Part shown: piece after piece, positions 1-8,924 of the stretch | Layout: every line of letters starts with the position of its first letter | Numbering within the stretch: position 1 is the first letter of the stretch | DNA from: Nonlabens ulvanivorans | GTDB lineage: Bacteria; Bacteroidota; Bacteroidia; Flavobacteriales; Flavobacteriaceae | Direction: 5' to 3' | Assembly: GCF_000755285.1 (NCBI RefSeq) | Contig: NZ_BBMK01000001.1 | Span: 930,001-994,000 of the forward strand | DNA length: 64,000 nt | The notes under the pieces: model-generated | What the model saw: the letters and a program-made list of their open reading frames with translations, nothing else | The model's database searches: none | What the model was told of the DNA's origin: nothing | Made by a program: the position numbers and the translations under genes

Positions 1-23
1 TTCACGTTCATAACCATATTGAA

Positions 24-129
24 ATTATCAAGAAAGGACGAGGGAACAGACCCATCGACTCCTTAGCAACCCTTAACACTCGTTAAGAAGGTGCTACATT
101 CTGCTCATTAATTTGAGACGAGATGATAC
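24..129 (+). promoter_or_regulatory. SAM (S-box type) riboswitch
   Basis: The RNA has the S-box layout. TTATCA (25-30) pairs with TGATA (124-128) to close P1. The conserved GAGGGA core (40-45), TTAGCAACC (63-71) and AAGGTGCTA (88-96) follow in the canonical order, and a small P4 hairpin pairs CTCA (104-107) with TGAG (114-117). S-box RNAs bind S-adenosylmethionine and turn off methionine genes, which fits the metY-metX-hom operon directly downstream. No clear intrinsic terminator lies between the aptamer and the ATG at 257, so the off-switch mechanism is not visible. Confidence 0.88.
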
Positions 130-256
130 ACATGTAAGTAGGTTATACTAACAAGTTTCTTTTTTGATTTTCTATCTAGGCTTTAGGTCTGGAAAGGAAG
201 TGTTTTTTCAATTTGGTTTTGTTCTTAAATCAATTTTTAATTTAAAAAGAAACAAA

Positions 257-1549
257 ATGTCAAATCAAAAATTTTCAACAAACGCACTTCATGCAGGTCA
301 TGACTTTAAAAACAATGGTGGAACTAGAGCAGTACCATTGTATCAAAGTACGGCTTTTGTGTTTAAAGACAGTGACCATGCAGCAAACCTGTTCTCATTA
401 TCAGAGCCAGGTTATATCTATACCAGAATTAATAATCCTACGGTAGACGTACTAGAGCAACGACTTGCCGCTTTAGAAGGTGGTATTGCTGCGGTAGCAA
501 CAGCATCAGGAACCAGTGCCATTTCAACAACCTTATTAACCTTGTTAAGGGCAGGAGATCATATTATAGCTAGTAGCTCTCTTTATGGTGGTACTTACAA
601 TTTACTTTCGGTTACCTTACCTCGATTCGGTATTACCACCACTTTTGTAGATCCTAACGAGGATGACGCTTTTACAAATGCATTACAAGAAAACACCAGA
701 GCCATCTTTGTAGAGTCATTAGGAAATCCTAAGCTCGACGTGCTGGATTTAAAGAAGATTAGTGCGCAAGCAACTAAAGCTCGTGTGCCATTTATCGTTG
801 ATAATACCGTAGCAACTCCTTATCTCTTAAACCCGATTGCTTATGGAGCAGATATAGTCATTCACTCGTTGACCAAATATATTAACGGAAACGGAACGGC
901 TCTAGGTGGCGTGATTATCGATGCGGGAAAATTTGACTGGACTAATGGGAAATTTCCAGAATTTACAGAACCTAGTGCCGGTTATCACGGTCTAGTATAT
1001 ACAGAAGTGTTAAAAGAAGCAAGTTTTATTGCCAAAGTACGTATAGAAGGATTACGCGATTTAGGTGGAGCGATTTCACCATTTAATGCATGGCAAATTA
1101 TTCAAGGGCTAGAAACATTAAATTTAAGAGTCGAAAAACATAGTCAAAATGCACTAGAATTAGCAAAATGGTTAAGAGATAGAGATGAAGTAGAATGGGT
1201 GAATTATCCAGGTCTAGATGATAGTGCATATTATGAGCTTTCAAAAGAATACTTACCTAAAGGGCAGAGTGGTATTGTAACTTTTGGAGTGAAAGGCGGA
1301 TATGAAAGTGCTAAAAAAGTAGTTGACAGTACTAGAGTATTTTCATTATTAGCAAATATAGGAGATACTAAATCATTAATTATTCATCCTGCAAGTACGA
1401 CACATCAACAGCTTGACGATGAGTCTCAACTAAGTACTGGTGTTACTAAAGATTTAATACGTCTATCTGTAGGTCTGGAAGATATTGCTGACCTTAAAAT
1501 TGACCTTACAGAGGCTTTTTCGACTATCGATAAATCGGTACTGATATAA
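257..1549 (+). CDS. metY: O-acetylhomoserine sulfhydrylase (aminocarboxypropyltransferase)
   Basis: PLP enzyme of the Cys/Met metabolism family that makes homocysteine from O-acetylhomoserine and sulfide. The protein is 430 residues, normal for MetY. The PLP lysine lies in the HSLTKYINGNG motif near 870-900, and the YTRINNPT and ETLGNP-like (ESLGNP) family motifs are present. The frame is open upstream to 164, but those codons overlap the riboswitch leader; the ATG at 257 (MSNQKFST) gives the expected family N-terminus. The stop overlaps the metX start (TAATG), so the two genes are translationally coupled. It is the first gene after the SAM riboswitch and therefore probably repressed when SAM is plentiful. 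Confidence 0.93.
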   Translation: MSNQKFSTNALHAGHDFKNNGGTRAVPLYQSTAFVFKDSDHAANLFSLSEPGYIYTRINNPTVDVLEQRLAALEGGIAAVATASGTSAISTTLLTLLRAGDHIIASSSLYGGTYNLLSVTLPRFGITTTFVDPNEDDAFTNALQENTRAIFVESLGNPKLDVLDLKKISAQATKARVPFIVDNTVATPYLLNPIAYGADIVIHSLTKYINGNGTALGGVIIDAGKFDWTNGKFPEFTEPSAGYHGLVYTEVLKEASFIAKVRIEGLRDLGGAISPFNAWQIIQGLETLNLRVEKHSQNALELAKWLRDRDEVEWVNYPGLDDSAYYELSKEYLPKGQSGIVTFGVKGGYESAKKVVDSTRVFSLLANIGDTKSLIIHPASTTHQQLDDESQLSTGVTKDLIRLSVGLEDIADLKIDLTEAFSTIDKSVLI

Positions 1550-2538
1550 TGAGTGGTTCTTTAAACCATATAGAATTACCAGACTTTAGATTAAGTAATG
1601 GTAAGCAAAAGACTATTCATGTCAGCTATCAAATTTTTGGGTGTCAGTTGCATACAGCACCCATTATTTTGATAAATCATGCGTTAACTGGTAATTCCTC
1701 AGTTAATGAATGGTGGTCAGAGATTGTTGGTCCAAAAAAGGCAGTAGATACCAGTCGGTATACTGTTATTTCTATTGATATTCCAGGGAATGGATATGAT
1801 AGAGAAGTAGAGCATTTGATATACAATTATCAGGATTGGAAATTGAGTGATGTCGCTCGTGCTTTTCAACAAGTTTTACAAGAACTACGAGTATGTTATA
1901 TACATGCAGGGATAGGTGGAAGTATAGGTGGTTGTTTGCTTTGGGAAATGACGGTGATTTATCCAGAATTATTTGGTACTATCATTCCCATTGCGGCAGA
2001 TTGGAAAGCAACAGACTGGATTATTGCAAACTGTCATATTCAAGAACGATTGCTCTCACATTCAAGTCATCCGATAGAAGATGCGCGACAACATGCTATG
2101 ACTTTTTATAGAACTCCTCAAAGTTTAAGAAATAAATTCAATAGAGAGATAGAGACGGATTTTAAAGTGAAATCATGGTTAAATCATCACGGTAGAGCTC
2201 TCAAAGAGCGATTTACATTGCCTGCTTATAAGTTAGTTAATCACTTGTTGATTAATGCAAATGCGGCATTAAATTATGGAAATAATATTTTAAAAGCAAT
2301 TGCAAACAGTGATGTAAAAATTAGATTAATAGCTATAAATAGTGATGGTTTTTTTACTGCTCAAGAGAATCGAGAAACTTTTGAGTTATTGAGTCAATAT
2401 AGAGATATAGATTATCAGGAAATATATAGTATTCACGGTCATGATGCCTTTTTAATAGAGCACGTACAGTTAGCGCTCATATTAAAAAAACACCTAAAAG
2501 AAATTGAACCCATCGCACTTGTTAAAGAGTGCGTTTAA
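1549..2538 (+). CDS. metX: Homoserine O-acetyltransferase-like alpha/beta hydrolase
   Basis: Alpha/beta-hydrolase of the MetX family, expected to acetylate homoserine with acetyl-CoA and supply the MetY substrate. An oxyanion-type NHALTGNS motif is near residue 44, the nucleophile Ser125 sits in GGSIGG, and the C-terminal HGHDAFLIE contains the catalytic His. At 329 residues it is a little shorter than classical MetX (about 350-380) and departs from the usual GGSMGGM nucleophile elbow, so substrate choice (acetyl or succinyl) is inferred from context. It overlaps metY by 1 nt and is followed after 9 nt by hom, forming a three-gene methionine operon. Confidence 0.85.
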   Translation: MSGSLNHIELPDFRLSNGKQKTIHVSYQIFGCQLHTAPIILINHALTGNSSVNEWWSEIVGPKKAVDTSRYTVISIDIPGNGYDREVEHLIYNYQDWKLSDVARAFQQVLQELRVCYIHAGIGGSIGGCLLWEMTVIYPELFGTIIPIAADWKATDWIIANCHIQERLLSHSSHPIEDARQHAMTFYRTPQSLRNKFNREIETDFKVKSWLNHHGRALKERFTLPAYKLVNHLLINANAALNYGNNILKAIANSDVKIRLIAINSDGFFTAQENRETFELLSQYRDIDYQEIYSIHGHDAFLIEHVQLALILKKHLKEIEPIALVKECV

Positions 2539-2547
2539 AAATTAATT

Positions 2548-3630
2548 ATGAATATCGTACACATATATTTATTTGGTTTAGGCAACGTAGGAAGTACGTT
2601 AATTAAACAAATATTAGAGAGTCAGCAATTTTTTAAAATCCATCAAGAAGTTCAATTGAAAATAGTTGGATTGGCAAACAGTCGCAAAGTACTGACTATC
2701 GCCGATGGAATTGGAGAGGATTGGGAACAGGTATTTGCTCAACAATCTATAAATAGGCAACCTCATGCTTTTTATGAATTTGCTTCAAGTAGTAATGAAA
2801 TACGTATAGCAGTAGATGCAACTGCGAGTAAAGAGCTCTCTCACTTCTATCCAGAACTGGTGCAGCATGGTTTTCATGTAGTAACAGCTAATAAGATTGC
2901 TAATACTTTATCTCAAGAATTTTATGATAATTTACGCATATTGCTCAAAGAAAGAGATTTATCATTTGAATATGAGACCAATGTCGGTGCAGGTTTACCT
3001 ATTGTAGACACGATACGTAATTTGCATAAAAGTGGTGAAGAGATATTTGCTGTTAATGGAGTTTTCTCTGGGTCATTAGGATATATTTTTAATCGATTTT
3101 CTGAGGAGGAATTGCCATTTTCGGGTATCGTTTTAGAAGCTCTTAAAAACGGATATACAGAGCCTGATCCTCGAGAAGATTTATCTGGTAATGATGTCGC
3201 AAGAAAATTGTTAGTTCTTGCAAGAGAAGCAGGATTAAAAATTGAGTTTTCAGATATCACAATAGAAAATTTAGTCATTCCTGAATTACAGACTGCTTCA
3301 GCAAATCAATTCATTGATAGGATTACAGAATTAGATAAACCTCTACAGCATCGCAAATCTCTATTGCAACCTGATGAGGTATTAAGACACTTAGGTAAAC
3401 TTGATGTTGTTAATAAGCGTCTAGAAGTTTCTTTACAAGTGGTGAAAAAAGATAGTCCTGCTGGGCAATTGCAAGGTAGTGATGGTTTTTTTGAGATTTA
3501 TTCAGAGTCTTATGCCGCACATCCTTTAGTTATAAAAGGTGCTGGAGCAGGCAAAGCTGTTACAGCACGTGGACTTTTATCTGACATCATAAAAATAGCT
3601 AAATCTTGTCCGGTTGTGATTTATAAATAA
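2548..3630 (+). CDS. hom: Homoserine dehydrogenase
   Basis: NAD(P)-dependent reduction of aspartate semialdehyde to homoserine, the branch point to methionine and threonine. An N-terminal Rossmann motif GLGNVG (residues about 10-15), the VTANKIA signature (about 112-118) and the catalytic-domain stretch YETNVGAGLPIV followed by GVFSGSLGYI are all visible. The 360-residue length means that the C-terminal ACT domain found in roughly 430-residue enzymes is absent, as in the short forms linked to met genes. Its place as third gene of the riboswitch operon suggests a homoserine supply dedicated to methionine, separate from any thrA elsewhere. Confidence 0.9.
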   Translation: MNIVHIYLFGLGNVGSTLIKQILESQQFFKIHQEVQLKIVGLANSRKVLTIADGIGEDWEQVFAQQSINRQPHAFYEFASSSNEIRIAVDATASKELSHFYPELVQHGFHVVTANKIANTLSQEFYDNLRILLKERDLSFEYETNVGAGLPIVDTIRNLHKSGEEIFAVNGVFSGSLGYIFNRFSEEELPFSGIVLEALKNGYTEPDPREDLSGNDVARKLLVLAREAGLKIEFSDITIENLVIPELQTASANQFIDRITELDKPLQHRKSLLQPDEVLRHLGKLDVVNKRLEVSLQVVKKDSPAGQLQGSDGFFEIYSESYAAHPLVIKGAGAGKAVTARGLLSDIIKIAKSCPVVIYK

Positions 3631-3649
3631 TCTCATTTAAATATTCTCT

Positions 3650-3701
3650 GTAGTATTTTTCTAGAGGTCAATGAAGCAAATTAATCTCTAGAAAATACTA
3701 C
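3650..3701 (+). repeat. Long inverted repeat immediately before the Rrf2 gene
   Basis: GTAGTATTTTTCTAGAG (3650-3666) is the reverse complement of CTCTAGAAAATACTAC (3686-3701) apart from one extra T, giving a 16-bp stem with a 19-nt loop that ends 8 nt before the Rrf2 ATG. It could be an operator for Rrf2 autoregulation, a structured leader, or the end of the hom transcript. It lacks the long T-run of a strong intrinsic terminator. Confidence 0.75.
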
Positions 3702-3709
3702 ATTTGACC

Positions 3710-4120
3710 ATGCTATCACGTAAGACTAAATATGGAATTAAAGCATTAACTTATCTAGCAAGACTAGATAATAACGAGCCTGTATCCATAAGTACCATTG
3801 CAGATGCTGAAAATATACCGCATAAATTCCTTGAAGCAATTTTATTAGAATTACGTAAAAACAGTATTCTAGGATCCAGAAAAGGTAAAGGTGGTGGTTA
3901 TTATTTAATGCAGTCTCCAGAAACAGTGCGCATGTCTGCCGTTCATCGTATTCTAGAAGGTCCTATTGCCATGCTACCATGTGTAAGTCTCAATTTTTAT
4001 GAGAAATGTGACGATTGTATTGACGAAGAAACATGTGCTGTTAACAGGTTAATGATTCAAGTACGTGATAATACACTTGCAATTCTTGAAAATCAAACAC
4101 TTAAGGATTTGATCAAATAA
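3710..4120 (+). CDS. Rrf2-family transcriptional regulator
   Basis: 136-residue winged-helix regulator. The N-terminal helix-turn-helix runs from MLSRKTKYGIKAL to the KGKGGGYYL wing. Four cysteines in the C-terminal part (LPC, EKCDDC, ETC) resemble the Fe-S ligands of IscR/NsrR-type members. In flavobacteria an Rrf2 gene commonly follows metY-metX-hom and precedes sulfate-assimilation genes, so control of sulfur metabolism is the most likely role (inference). Here a 352-nt gap and then a ferredoxin reductase follow instead. A TTG two codons upstream (3704) is an alternative start; the ATG fits the family N-terminus. The long inverted repeat just upstream may be its own operator. Confidence 0.88.
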   Translation: MLSRKTKYGIKALTYLARLDNNEPVSISTIADAENIPHKFLEAILLELRKNSILGSRKGKGGGYYLMQSPETVRMSAVHRILEGPIAMLPCVSLNFYEKCDDCIDEETCAVNRLMIQVRDNTLAILENQTLKDLIK

Positions 4121-4472
4121 TTTTTTTATTTTATTACCCTATTAAGCTTATAGGATATGTATTTTATTATATATTCGTCCTGTTATTTAATAATGACGTT
4201 AGTTTTGGATAGGTCGTACTAAAACACGAGTTGGGATTATTTGATTGGGCTGTTTTCAAATAATTATAATAACTCGTGTTTAGACCTTATCACTACTTTG
4301 CTAAACTGATAAATGTCATTGTTCCTCAATTTTTTTTGACACTACTTAACTAAAAGTGTGTTTTCAATCATTTTCATTACTCAAATACTTCCCGTTGACT
4401 TGGTTACAATCCAATTGATGCCGACCTTTGCATAGGTCAATCGTTTGGCCTTAATGTTGGTAGTATAAAGTT
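4121..4472. other. 352-nt intergenic region between Rrf2 and ferredoxin reductase genes
   Basis: No supported coding sequence. It contains a two-part inverted repeat (4222-4281), a small palindrome GACC...GGTC (4423-4437) that overlaps a weak promoter-like ACCTTTG, and AT-rich sequence. In related genomes sulfate-assimilation genes often sit here, so this may mark a deletion; I see no gene remnant. Confidence 0.6.
4222..4281. repeat. Two-part inverted repeat, possible structured RNA or operator
   Basis: AAACACGAGTT (4222-4232) pairs with AACTCGTGTTT (4271-4281), and inside it ATTATTTGA (4236-4244) pairs with TCAAATAAT (4256-4264). This gives a 60-nt hairpin with one internal loop. It does not match any RNA family I recognise and lacks a terminator T-tract. 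Confidence 0.6.
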
Positions 4473-5540
4473 ATGATAGAAACAGATATTCTTATAATAG
4501 GAGCAGGTCCTACAGGTCTTTTTACCGTTTTTGAAGCAGGTTTATTAAAGTTAAAATGCCATTTAATAGATGCACTACCGCAACCTGGTGGGCAGTGTAG
4601 TGAGTTATATCCTAAAAAACCTATATACGATATACCTGGTTTTCCAGAAGTTCTAGCCGGTGATTTAGTAGACAATCTTATGGAACAAATAAAGCCTTTT
4701 CAACCAGGATTTACTTTAGGCGAGCGAGCAGAAGATATTGAGAAATTAGAAGATGGTACTTTTATAGTGACTACTAATAAAGGAACTAAACATCATGCAA
4801 ATGCTGTAGCCATCGCTGGTGGATTAGGTTCTTTTGAACCACGTAAACCGCAGATTGAAGGAATAGAGAATTATGAAGATCACGGTGTGGCTTACATGAT
4901 TAAAGATCCAGAAACTTTCAGAGATAAAAAAGTTGTTATCGCTGGTGGTGGTGATAGTGCATTAGACTGGTCTATCTTTTTAGCAAATGTTGCTCAAGAA
5001 GTAACGCTTGTGCATAGAAGAGAAGAGTTCCGTGGAGCGTTAGATAGCGTTGAAAAAGTTCAAGAGTTAGTGACCCAGAATAAAATTAATCTTATAACGC
5101 CTGCAGAGGTGACAGATGTAAGAGGTAATGGTAAGGTAGAGTCTGTTACAATTACTATACACGATGAAGCAAAGCGTTTTCAGGAAATAGAATGTGATGC
5201 GTTTATACCATTGTTTGGCTTGTCTCCTAAGTTAGGACCTATTGCAAATTGGGGGGGACTTGAAATAGAGAAAAACGCTATTAAAGTAGATAATACCTTA
5301 GACTACCAAACTAACATTCCAGGGATTTATGCGATAGGAGATGTGAACACATATCCAGGAAAGTTAAAGTTAATTTTATGTGGATTTCACGAGGCAACTT
5401 TAATGTGTCAGAGTGTTTATCAACGCATGAATCCTAATAAAAAATATGTGCTTAAATATACAACCGTAGGTGGTATCGATGGTTTTGATGGTTCTCGCAA
5501 AGAGGCAGAAAAAGCCGTGATTAAAAAAATAGGTTCATAA
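4473..5540 (+). CDS. Ferredoxin/flavodoxin-NADP+ reductase, YumC type
   Basis: Thioredoxin-reductase-like FNR with FAD and NADPH domains, transferring electrons between NADPH and ferredoxin. The N-terminal FAD motif GAGPTG lies near residue 8, the NADP motif GGGDSALDW near 160, and a C-terminal AIGDVNTYPGKLKLI completes the FAD site. It has no CxxC redox pair, which separates it from thioredoxin reductase. The stop overlaps the ferredoxin start (TAATG), so enzyme and probable partner are co-translated. Oddity: a G7 run at 5251-5257 encodes NWGGLEIEKN where the family has NWGLEIEKN, one extra Gly. Confidence 0.9.
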   Translation: MIETDILIIGAGPTGLFTVFEAGLLKLKCHLIDALPQPGGQCSELYPKKPIYDIPGFPEVLAGDLVDNLMEQIKPFQPGFTLGERAEDIEKLEDGTFIVTTNKGTKHHANAVAIAGGLGSFEPRKPQIEGIENYEDHGVAYMIKDPETFRDKKVVIAGGGDSALDWSIFLANVAQEVTLVHRREEFRGALDSVEKVQELVTQNKINLITPAEVTDVRGNGKVESVTITIHDEAKRFQEIECDAFIPLFGLSPKLGPIANWGGLEIEKNAIKVDNTLDYQTNIPGIYAIGDVNTYPGKLKLILCGFHEATLMCQSVYQRMNPNKKYVLKYTTVGGIDGFDGSRKEAEKAVIKKIGS

Positions 5541-5863
5541 TGGATCCAGACGTAAATATTACTATTATAGATAGAGAAGGCGTAGAGCATATCGTTCAAG
5601 CACCTACAGACATGAATATGAATTTAATGGAAGTTTGTAAAGCTTATGAATTACCAGTAGAAGCAGTTTGTGGTGGAATGGCAATGTGTGCTACCTGTCA
5701 AGTATATGTAAAGAGCGATCACGATTTAGTAGAGCGCAATCCTGATGAAGAAGCCATGCTATGGGAAGCCTTACATGTGCAAGATAATAGTCGTCTAGGT
5801 TGTCAAATTCCGATTTCTACCGATTTAGAAGGCCTCGTTGTTCAATTAGCTCCAGAGCAGTAA
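5540..5863 (+). CDS. [2Fe-2S] ferredoxin, adrenodoxin type
   Basis: 107-residue electron carrier. Cysteines are arranged as AVCGGMAMCATC, then C in LGCQIP: C-x5-C-x2-C, then about 37 residues to the fourth, the vertebrate/ISC-type ferredoxin pattern. The fold is expected from IDREGVEHIVQAPTDMNLME-like N-terminal strands. It is coupled to the preceding reductase and is the obvious electron partner. Which final acceptor it serves (sulfite reductase, Fe-S assembly, desaturase or other) cannot be told from the window. Confidence 0.92.
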   Translation: MDPDVNITIIDREGVEHIVQAPTDMNMNLMEVCKAYELPVEAVCGGMAMCATCQVYVKSDHDLVERNPDEEAMLWEALHVQDNSRLGCQIPISTDLEGLVVQLAPEQ

Positions 5864-5884
5864 TCTATTTCATATTTTAGCACA

Positions 5885-6986
5885 ATGAATAATTGGATCA
5901 TTGTGCTTATTTTTTTGCTTTCGCGAAAGCGTTACCAGCACAAACTCATGAGCCAACTATTTCAAGCTCATTCTATATAGATGCTAGCTATTATTATGGC
6001 GCTATTCTACAACACAATCCAGACATTTCTCACTTAATCACGGGTCATCCAGAAGGTGTAATCTTACGCTATAATAAACGTACTTATGGTGAGAAGGAAT
6101 GGCAATCTTTGTATGGATTTCCAGATTTTGGGTTTACTTTTTCTTATCAAGATTTAAAGAATAAGTCGCTTGGTGAAGCTTTTGGAGCTTATGGCCACTA
6201 TAATTTTTATGCATTCCATAGGCAGTTGCAGTATAGTATTGGTACGGGAATAGCTTATATGACAAATCCTTATGACCCAGTAACTAACTTCAGGAATGTA
6301 CTACGGCACGCGCTTTACAAGTGCAACCTATCTGCAAGTAAACTACCGTAAAGAAAATCTAAATAGGTTCCATAGGTTTTCAAACAGGAATCACCTTAAT
6401 TCATTATTCAAACGGAAATATTAAGGAGCCTAATACTTCTACTAATTCGCTTCTTTTTAATGTAGGTCTCAATTGGTCTTTAGAGCCAGACAACCCAATT
6501 TATAAAAGATGGAGTATTGAAAAATATAAAGAACCTATTCATGTTAATGCTATTCTTAGATATGGATGGAATGAGAGCAACTTGCGTGGTAGTGGACAAT
6601 TCCCATTTTATACCTTCAGTTTTTACATAGATAAACGATTAAATAAAAAGAGTTCAATTCATGCCGGTACCGAGTTAATGCTCACCGATTTTTTAAAAGA
6701 GCATAGAGATTATCAGGCAAATAGTTTCCCTAATAGTGGTATTACAGGTAATGAGTCAACGGCTAGAATAGGGTTATTTGCAGGCCACGAACTACATATA
6801 GGAAAAACCAGTGTGCTTACCTATTTAGGTGTTTACGTGTATGATGAGATTAATTATGGATCAGCAATTTATAATAGAATAGGCTTGCAACGTAGGATTA
6901 ATAATCATTGGTTAACTAGCTTAACCCTTAAATCGCATGGCGCAAGTGCCGAGGCCTTAAGTTTAGGATTAGGGTATAGACTGTAA
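5885..6986 (+). pseudogene. PagL/acyloxyacyl-hydrolase-like protein, copy 1, frameshifted three times
   Basis: Tandem paralogue of the next gene. It begins MNNWIIV at 5885 but is readable only in pieces: a T-run at 5910-5916 is one base short, one extra base lies near 6297-6303 and another near 6368-6371. The length (1102 nt, remainder +1) agrees with -1, +1, +1. After repair it is a beta-barrel with signal peptide and the PagL motif HYSN (near 6400). PagL-type enzymes deacylate lipid A in the outer membrane. Three lesions suggest a real pseudogene, but many genes here carry similar small indels, so sequence error is also possible. The palindrome at 5917 lies within the signal peptide. Confidence 0.75.
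5917..5930. repeat. Palindromic repeat, copy 1 (coding, signal peptide)
   Basis: Perfect 14-nt core GCTTTCGCGAAAGC. In the repaired frame of the PagL-like gene it encodes AFAKA inside the signal peptide. Confidence 0.9.
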
Positions 6987-7051
6987 GAATAGTATAAGAA
7001 ACTTATTTTTGAAAGGATAACGGGCAGGATTCTATTTCATACTTTAGCGCA

Positions 7052-8160
7052 ATGAATAAATGGATTATTGTTTTTCTGTGTCTCGCTTTTGCGAAAGCGT
7101 CTCTAGCGCAAGAATCTGTAAATATTAAATTACCAGTAGTTCGTAATTTTGAAGCATCCTATTTGTATGGAACGATTCTAGAGCACAATCCAGATATAGC
7201 ACATTTAATAACGTATCATCCTAGTGGTGTAATGTTGCGTTATAATCGCAAGACTTATGGCGAAAAGGAATGGGAATCACGTTATAACTACCCAGATTGG
7301 GGAATTACAGCAGTCTATCAAGACCTTAAAAACTTATATCTAGGAGAAGTTTATTCTGCATATGGGCATTATAATTTTTACTTTTTCAACAGAAATTTAG
7401 AGCTTAGTTTAGGAACTGGTCTAGCTTATATCAATAGACCTTTTGATCCAGTAACTAATGCACGCAATAACGCCTATGGTTCTAGAATCACCAGTTCTAC
7501 TTATTTACTTGTTGATTACAAGAGAGAAAATATTTATAGAGGAATAGGTTTTCAAGCAGGATTTACCATTGTTCACTACTCAAATGCAAATGTAAAAGCA
7601 CCTAATAATTCTACAAACAGTTGGCTTTTTAATGTGGGATTAAATTATAATCTAGGCTATGATAAATCACCAGCATACAAGAAATGGGAAAAGACTCCAT
7701 ACTCAGAGAAAATAAGTTTTAATGCGGTAGCAAGAATAGGTGTCAATGAAAGTGATGTACGCGGTAGTGGTCAGTATCCTTTTTATACTTTTTCTTTTTA
7801 TGCAGACAAGCGCATAGGTTTTAAAAGTAGTCTACATGCTGGAACAGAAGTAATGATTTCAGAGTTTTTAAAAGAATACCGAGATTATCAGGCAAATAGT
7901 TATCCTGAAAATGGCATAACAGGTGATGAAAATTTCCAACGTGTAGGAGTTTTATAGGTCATGAGTTACATTTAGGTAAAACAAGTGTGGTAACGCAGTT
8001 TGGCTATTACGTGTATAGACCTATTGAATTTGAAACCGCAAATTATAATAGAATAGGGTTAAAACGCAGGTTAAATGAGAACCTTTTTGCTAGTTTGACA
8101 TTAAAATCCCATGGCGCTGCTGCCGAAGGTGTTAGTCTAGGAATAGGATATAGATTATAA
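7052..8160 (+). CDS. PagL/acyloxyacyl-hydrolase-like outer-membrane protein, copy 2 (one frameshift)
   Basis: Signal peptide MNKWIIVFLCLAFAKASLAQ, then a barrel-forming sequence rich in alternating aromatic residues. FTIVHYSNANVKAPN matches the PagL active-site region (His and Ser of HxSN), so lipid A 3-O-deacylation or a related acyl hydrolysis is the best guess. The T-run at 7950-7953 is one base short: the first frame stops at 7957, and with one T added it continues to 8160 with the same C-terminus as copy 1. The 1109-nt length (remainder 2) supports one lost base. It shares about 20 nt of upstream sequence with copy 1, so the duplication included the promoter region. Confidence 0.82.
7084..7099. 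repeat. Palindromic repeat, one-mismatch copy (coding, signal peptide)
   Basis: CGCTTTTGCGAAAGCG, one substitution from the perfect repeat, encoding AFAKA at the equivalent place in the signal peptide of the second PagL-like protein. The shared position shows that the element predates the duplication. Confidence 0.85.
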
Positions 8161-8162
8161 AA

Positions 8163-8924
8163 ATGAAAACATTTATTAAAATAAGTATAGTATTTCTACT
8201 GGTTTGTATATCCAGTTGTGATTCTGAAAACGGTTTGAATTGTACGCAAGCAGCTGGCGATTTAGTACGTCAAGAATTAACTGTAGCATCTTTTGAAAGA
8301 GTACTTGTTTATGAAAGAACAAAATTACTTGTGCAGCAAGGTCCAGAATACAAGGTGATTGTTGAAACTGGAGAGAATTTATTGAATGATATAGATATAA
8401 AGGTACAGGATAATCAACTTATCATTGTCAATAATAACGGCTGTAATCTAGTTAGAGATTACGGAATCACTACTGTTACGGTTATCGCTCCTGACTTGAC
8501 TGAGATTAGATCCAGTACCGGAGAAGATACCCGTAGTATAGGAACTTTAAATTATCCAAGCTTAACTTTGTATTCTGAAGACGCCCAAGAAGAAGATCTA
8601 TATCACACTACCGGTAATTTTTATCTAGATTTAGATGTCGATAGTTTTAGAATTGTAACTAATAATTTAAGTAACTTTTATCTTACTGGTCAAGTAAACA
8701 ATGCTTTGTTAGAATGGTATTCTGGTGATGGACAGCTGTTTGCTAGTGATCTAGAAATCCAAAATGCGCAAATTTATCATCGCGGCACACATAATTGGCA
8801 AATTGATGTAAAACAAAACATCGCCGGTAGCATTGTGGGCTACGGCGATGTAATATTAGAGTCTGCTCCAGCATCTATTAATGTTCAAGAAACCTGGGAA
8901 GGCAGGTTGATTATTAAAAATTAA
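8163..8924 (+). CDS. Head-GIN domain (DUF2807) lipoprotein
   Basis: 253 residues with a lipoprotein signal peptide ending in the lipobox-like ISSC (Cys19). The rest is a repetitive beta-strand sequence (ASFERVLVYERTKLLVQQG..., then stacked short strands such as IRSSTGEDTRSIG and LTLYSED). This is the pattern of the Bacteroidetes head-GIN/putative auto-transporter adhesin family, a right-handed beta-helix of unproven function. It starts 2 nt after the second PagL-like gene, so both are probably on one transcript and both products reach the outer membrane. It converges tail to tail with the DUF2911 gene, with no spacer. Confidence 0.8.
   Translation: MKTFIKISIVFLLVCISSCDSENGLNCTQAAGDLVRQELTVASFERVLVYERTKLLVQQGPEYKVIVETGENLLNDIDIKVQDNQLIIVNNNGCNLVRDYGITTVTVIAPDLTEIRSSTGEDTRSIGTLNYPSLTLYSEDAQEEDLYHTTGNFYLDLDVDSFRIVTNNLSNFYLTGQVNNALLEWYSGDGQLFASDLEIQNAQIYHRGTHNWQIDVKQNIAGSIVGYGDVILESAPASINVQETWEGRLIIKN

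Noticed and set aside
164-256. Upstream extension of metY (start at 164)
   Set aside because: The codons lie in the riboswitch leader, have no family similarity, and the ATG at 257 gives the expected N-terminus.
1893-2111. Small reading frame inside metX
   Set aside because: It is in another frame of a well-supported gene and has no recognisable product; the same holds for other short overlapping frames such as those inside hom, aroA, queA and the A2M gene.
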